Shown here: piece after piece, positions 61,169 through 64,000 of the stretch
Numbering within the stretch: the first letter of the stretch is position 1
Layout of the letters: every line of letters begins with the position of its first letter
Source: Paenibacillus sp. Soil522
GTDB lineage: Bacteria > Bacillota > Bacilli > Paenibacillales > Paenibacillaceae
Reading direction: 5' to 3'
NCBI RefSeq assembly: GCF_001428245.1
Contig: NZ_LMRV01000044.1
Location: 161,536-225,535, forward strand
DNA: 64,000 nucleotides
Position numbers and translations under genes: made by a program
Notes under the pieces: generated by a model
Databases searched by the model: none
What the model was told of the DNA's origin: nothing
Seen by the model: only the letters and a program-made list of their open reading frames with translations

Positions 61169-62053
61169 ATGCAGTACAACTGGTTTGATCGAAATTTGAA
61201 ATGGATCTATACGATGCCTGCAGTGATATTCGTGTTGGTCATGATGGTATTCCCAATCCTATATACCGTACGGATAAGTTTCTTTGAGTGGAGTATGTCA
61301 GCCATAACGCCGCCAAAGTGGGTTGGGCTGGGCAACTACATTACGCTTTTGAACGACAGCCGGTTTTGGGGGGCGGCACGCTCCACTATGTATTTTACGG
61401 TTGCGGCGCTTGCCGTTGAAGTCGTGTTAGGAGTTTCAATTGCCTTACTGCTCTCTAGGGATTTCCGTGGCAAAAATGTGATGAAAACGATCTTCCTACT
61501 GCCAATGGTGTCAACTCCGGTTGCGATGGGGCTCGTGTGGCAGTTGATTTATGAGCCGACAATCGGCGCGGCCAACATGATATTGAAAGCGATCGGACTG
61601 AAGCCGCAGCTGTGGCTCGCTTCCCCCAATCAAGCTATTTCTTCGCTTATTATCGTTGATGTCTGGCAGTGGACTCCGATGATCGCTCTTATTATCATGG
61701 CTGGGCTGGCTACGATTCCGACCGACCCCTATGAAGCGGCTGACGTCGACGGGGCCGGCAGATGGAGAAAGTTCATTTCTATTACGCTTCCGCTATTAAA
61801 GCCAACGATCATGGTTGCTGCGATGCTGCGCTTGATCGATGTGTTAAAAACATTCGATATTATTTATGCGACAACGCAGGGCGGACCGAATCTAGCTACC
61901 GAGACGTTGAACATATACGGTTATGTATTAGGTTTTCAATACTTTAAGCTGGGAATGGCTTCCTCGCTCCTTGTCCTATTCTTCGCGTTGGTCATGGGCT
62001 TGACGATAATTATGATCTTGATGCGCAAAAGAATGGAGGGGCCCTATGAATAA
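61169..62053 (+). CDS. Sugar ABC transporter permease (UgpA/MalF-like)
   Basis: A 294-residue permease with six helices (WIYTMPAVIFVLVMMVFPIL first) and EAA loop PTDPYEAADVDGAGRWRKF near 195. ATG 61169 is preferred, with AAGGGGAG 6 bases upstream; the frame opens 11 codons earlier inside the preceding terminator region. It overlaps the partner permease start by eight bases. Confidence 0.93.
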   Translation: MQYNWFDRNLKWIYTMPAVIFVLVMMVFPILYTVRISFFEWSMSAITPPKWVGLGNYITLLNDSRFWGAARSTMYFTVAALAVEVVLGVSIALLLSRDFRGKNVMKTIFLLPMVSTPVAMGLVWQLIYEPTIGAANMILKAIGLKPQLWLASPNQAISSLIIVDVWQWTPMIALIIMAGLATIPTDPYEAADVDGAGRWRKFISITLPLLKPTIMVAAMLRLIDVLKTFDIIYATTQGGPNLATETLNIYGYVLGFQYFKLGMASSLLVLFFALVMGLTIIMILMRKRMEGPYE

Positions 62054-62864
62054 GCATAAGAAGGCAGCAAATCTGATTTTCGGCGCTTTAACAATGGTTG
62101 TGCTTCTTTTATTCGCTTTTCCTTTCTTCTGGATGCTGCTGGCTTCTTTCAAAACGCAGGGGCAAATCATGTCGACGGATCAGTTGTTTGTGTTTATACC
62201 GACGATGGACAATTATACGGATGTATTCAAGGAATATGATTTTCTTAAATATATTTTCAATAGTTTCGTTGTCGCGCTTGGATCGACGCTGTTTGCCCTC
62301 CTGCTTGGGCTGCCGGCGGCTTACGCAATCGCCAGACATAACCTTCACAAGTTAGGGCTTGTCATTCTCGTAGCCCGAATTATTCCCGGGATTACATTCT
62401 TGATCCCCTGGTTTATTTTATTTTCGAAACTTGAGTTGATAGACTCATACACGTCTTTGATCCTCAGTCATATGCTCGTGGGGCTGCCATTCATTATTTG
62501 GATCATGATTTCCTTCTTCGAAGCGCTTCCTACCGAAATCGAGGAATCGGGTCTAATTGACGGTTGTACGCGTCATCAAGTTTTTATGCGGATCATTTTA
62601 CCGATTTCCGGTCCCGGTATCATTACGTCTTCCCTGCTTTCGTTCATTTTCTCGTGGAATAACTTTATGTTTTCGATTATTCTTGCCGGTAATAAGACAA
62701 AGCCGCTGCCGGTGGCGGTATTCAATTTCATGTCGTATTCGGAAATCAACTGGGGCGGGCTTATGGCGGCTGCATGTGTAATCACCCTTCCCGTACTTAT
62801 AATCGCCTTGCTTGCGCAGCGTTATGTCGTCAGCGGTTTAGCGGCCGGCGCAGTGAAGGGCTAA
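62046..62864 (+). CDS. Sugar ABC transporter permease (UgpE/MalG-like)
   Basis: A 272-residue partner permease. Six helices, EAA loop PTEIEESGLIDGCTRHQVFM near 160 with Gly-Leu replacing the usual Ala-Ala after Glu, and the C-terminal RYVVSGLAAGAVKG. ATG 62046 lies within the end of the first permease gene, after GGAGGGG. No ATPase gene is nearby; a shared MsmX-like ATPase is expected. Confidence 0.93.
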   Translation: MNKHKKAANLIFGALTMVVLLLFAFPFFWMLLASFKTQGQIMSTDQLFVFIPTMDNYTDVFKEYDFLKYIFNSFVVALGSTLFALLLGLPAAYAIARHNLHKLGLVILVARIIPGITFLIPWFILFSKLELIDSYTSLILSHMLVGLPFIIWIMISFFEALPTEIEESGLIDGCTRHQVFMRIILPISGPGIITSSLLSFIFSWNNFMFSIILAGNKTKPLPVAVFNFMSYSEINWGGLMAAACVITLPVLIIALLAQRYVVSGLAAGAVKG

Positions 62865-63065
62865 ACGCCTTTAAGTTTTGAAAGTATATGCTATTGATTG
62901 TATCAATGTAGGGAAGACTGGTTGTGACCGGAATGTCAAAAGATTATGGACATGTCGAAATTTGCTTTACTATTGGTTATCGATGTTTAGAATTAGTTAT
63001 ATCGGAAAGAGATGAGTTTGAGTAATCTTAATATTATCGGGTGTCGCGATAAGGAGGACAGATCT

Positions 63066-64000
63066 ATGAAGCGATTTCGCAGCCTGTGGATGCTTACGGC
63101 AATCTGGACTCTATTGGTTTCCGTTTTGGCGTCGGGTTGTACAGGCATCTCCCATTCCGGGGATAACAGGAGGGAGTCACCTCAGCCGTTTCAAGGCAAA
63201 ACCATTACACTGGTAACGGCTAATCATCCTTGGGCGGACGCAATCAAGCCGCTCCTTCCCGAATTTGAAGCCGAAACGGGCATAAACGTGATCATACAAG
63301 GTTTTTTCGAGGACCAGCTGACCCAGAAGCTCACTTTGCAGCTGACAACCGGATCGGAAACGCCGGATGTATTTATGTATCGTCCCCTGCAGGAAGGGAA
63401 GCTTTTTTATAAAAACGGTTGGCTGGAGCCGCTTGATGACTATGTTCAAAAGGATGCCAAGTACGATTACAGCGATTTTTCAGGCGAAGCAATCCGCTCT
63501 GCAACCGTTGATGAAAAGCTTGCGGGCATTCCGGTCATAATGGAGCAGGGAATCTTGTACTATCGGAAAGATCTGTTGCAGAAGGCTGGCATTCCGGTGC
63601 CGGATACGATAGACGAGCTTGTATCCGCAGCCCGGAAGCTGCATGATCCGGATAGCGGAGTTTACGGCTTTATCGCAAGAGGGGGGCGTTCCGCTTTGGT
63701 GACGCAGGTTTCGTCCTTTCTATATTCCGAAGGCGGTGATTTCACCAACGGGCAAAAAGCGACCATCAATACGCCGGAAGCGATGAGAGCGTTCACCATA
63801 TACGGAAGCCTTCTAAGAGATTACGGTCCTCCGGGAGTAATCAACATGTCCTGGCCGCAAGCGAGCGCGCTATTTGCCGAAGGCAAAGCCGCCTTTTATA
63901 CGGATGCGAATTCGATTTATAAAAGCGCAAGCGATCCGGCGCGTTCAACGATATCCGAGCATATCGGATATGCTTCTTTTCCCGCCGGCAGAAGCGGCTC
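63066..64000 (+). CDS. Second family 1 solute-binding lipoprotein, paralogue of 59717-61084 (cut by window end)
   Basis: Open from ATG 63066 to the window edge (311 residues seen), with AAGGAGG 10 bases upstream. The signal peptide ends in the lipobox LASGC. The body follows its paralogue closely: ITLVTANHPWADAIKPLLPE, DVFMYRPLQEGKLFYKNGWL, then FYTDANSIYKSASDP. The signal and linker regions differ. Together the genes make binding protein-permease-permease-binding protein, suggesting one pore served by two receptors with related but different ligands, or the start of a second transporter whose permeases lie outside the window. Confidence 0.9.
   Translation, partial: MKRFRSLWMLTAIWTLLVSVLASGCTGISHSGDNRRESPQPFQGKTITLVTANHPWADAIKPLLPEFEAETGINVIIQGFFEDQLTQKLTLQLTTGSETPDVFMYRPLQEGKLFYKNGWLEPLDDYVQKDAKYDYSDFSGEAIRSATVDEKLAGIPVIMEQGILYYRKDLLQKAGIPVPDTIDELVSAARKLHDPDSGVYGFIARGGRSALVTQVSSFLYSEGGDFTNGQKATINTPEAMRAFTIYGSLLRDYGPPGVINMSWPQASALFAEGKAAFYTDANSIYKSASDPARSTISEHIGYASFPAGRSG

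Overview
The window looks like the chromosome of a spore-forming, Gram-positive Bacillales soil bacterium, most likely a Paenibacillus or close relative. This rests on content, not on a database search: LplB/DUF3502-type sugar ABC transporters, a gerA-gerC-gerB-type germinant receptor operon, an SPL-family radical SAM protein, a paeninodin-like lasso peptide cluster, strong GGAGG ribosome binding sites with frequent TTG/GTG starts, and CcpA-type cre sites. I see no rRNA, tRNA, CRISPR array or insertion sequence.

Layout. (1) 1-4.5 kb is an eroded sugar-uptake region: the end of a DUF3502-type binding protein, an intact TIM-barrel isomerase, a response regulator that has lost the front of its receiver domain, a DUF2935 gene on the minus strand, and a scrambled permease/binding-protein remnant. 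(2) 4.5-7.5 kb holds an M42 peptidase, an SPL-family protein and a gene-poor stretch with decayed reading frames. (3) 7.5-25.3 kb is a complete exopolysaccharide (EPS) cluster: Wzz-like protein and BY-kinase, a structured leader RNA at the position of the EAR element, GalU, priming sugar transferase, four glycosyltransferases, Wzy-like polymerase, Wzx flippase, a large secreted glycosidase, pyruvyltransferase, ManC and UDP-glucose dehydrogenase.

(4) 25.4-34.9 kb is a lasso peptide cluster starting 24 bases after the EPS cluster. It has a nucleotidyltransferase, HprK-like kinase, B1 (PqqD-like), B2 protease and ABC exporter, then two cyclase-precursor cassettes (C1-A1, C2-A2) and a third precursor, A3, made by tandem duplication. 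The three short precursor genes (45-49 codons) were found by reading the sequence directly. Each has a Thr-Met leader end, Gly/Ala at core position 1, Asp at position 9 and a C-terminal Asp-Ser. (5) 35.0-37.4 kb is a secreted GH5-type glycanase on the minus strand, behind a 128-base tandem repeat carrying cre-like sites. (6) 37.9-48.2 kb is an XRE regulator and a LacI-controlled fructan/sucrose regulon: two permeases, a binding protein, two GH32 enzymes and a ROK fructokinase.

(7) 48.4-52.5 kb is a germinant receptor operon. (8) 52.6-56.7 kb carries housekeeping or unknown genes: a secreted protein, VanW-like protein, HesB-like protein, XRE protein, pterin dehydratase and a 43-residue small protein. 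(9) 56.8-64 kb is a hexuronate module: uxuB and uxuA with a GntR regulator, and divergently a sugar ABC transporter flanked by two paralogous binding proteins, the second cut by the window end.

The region most worth attention is the lasso cluster with paired cyclase-precursor cassettes and ring-focused divergence between its duplicated precursors, followed by the structured RNA region in the EPS operon.
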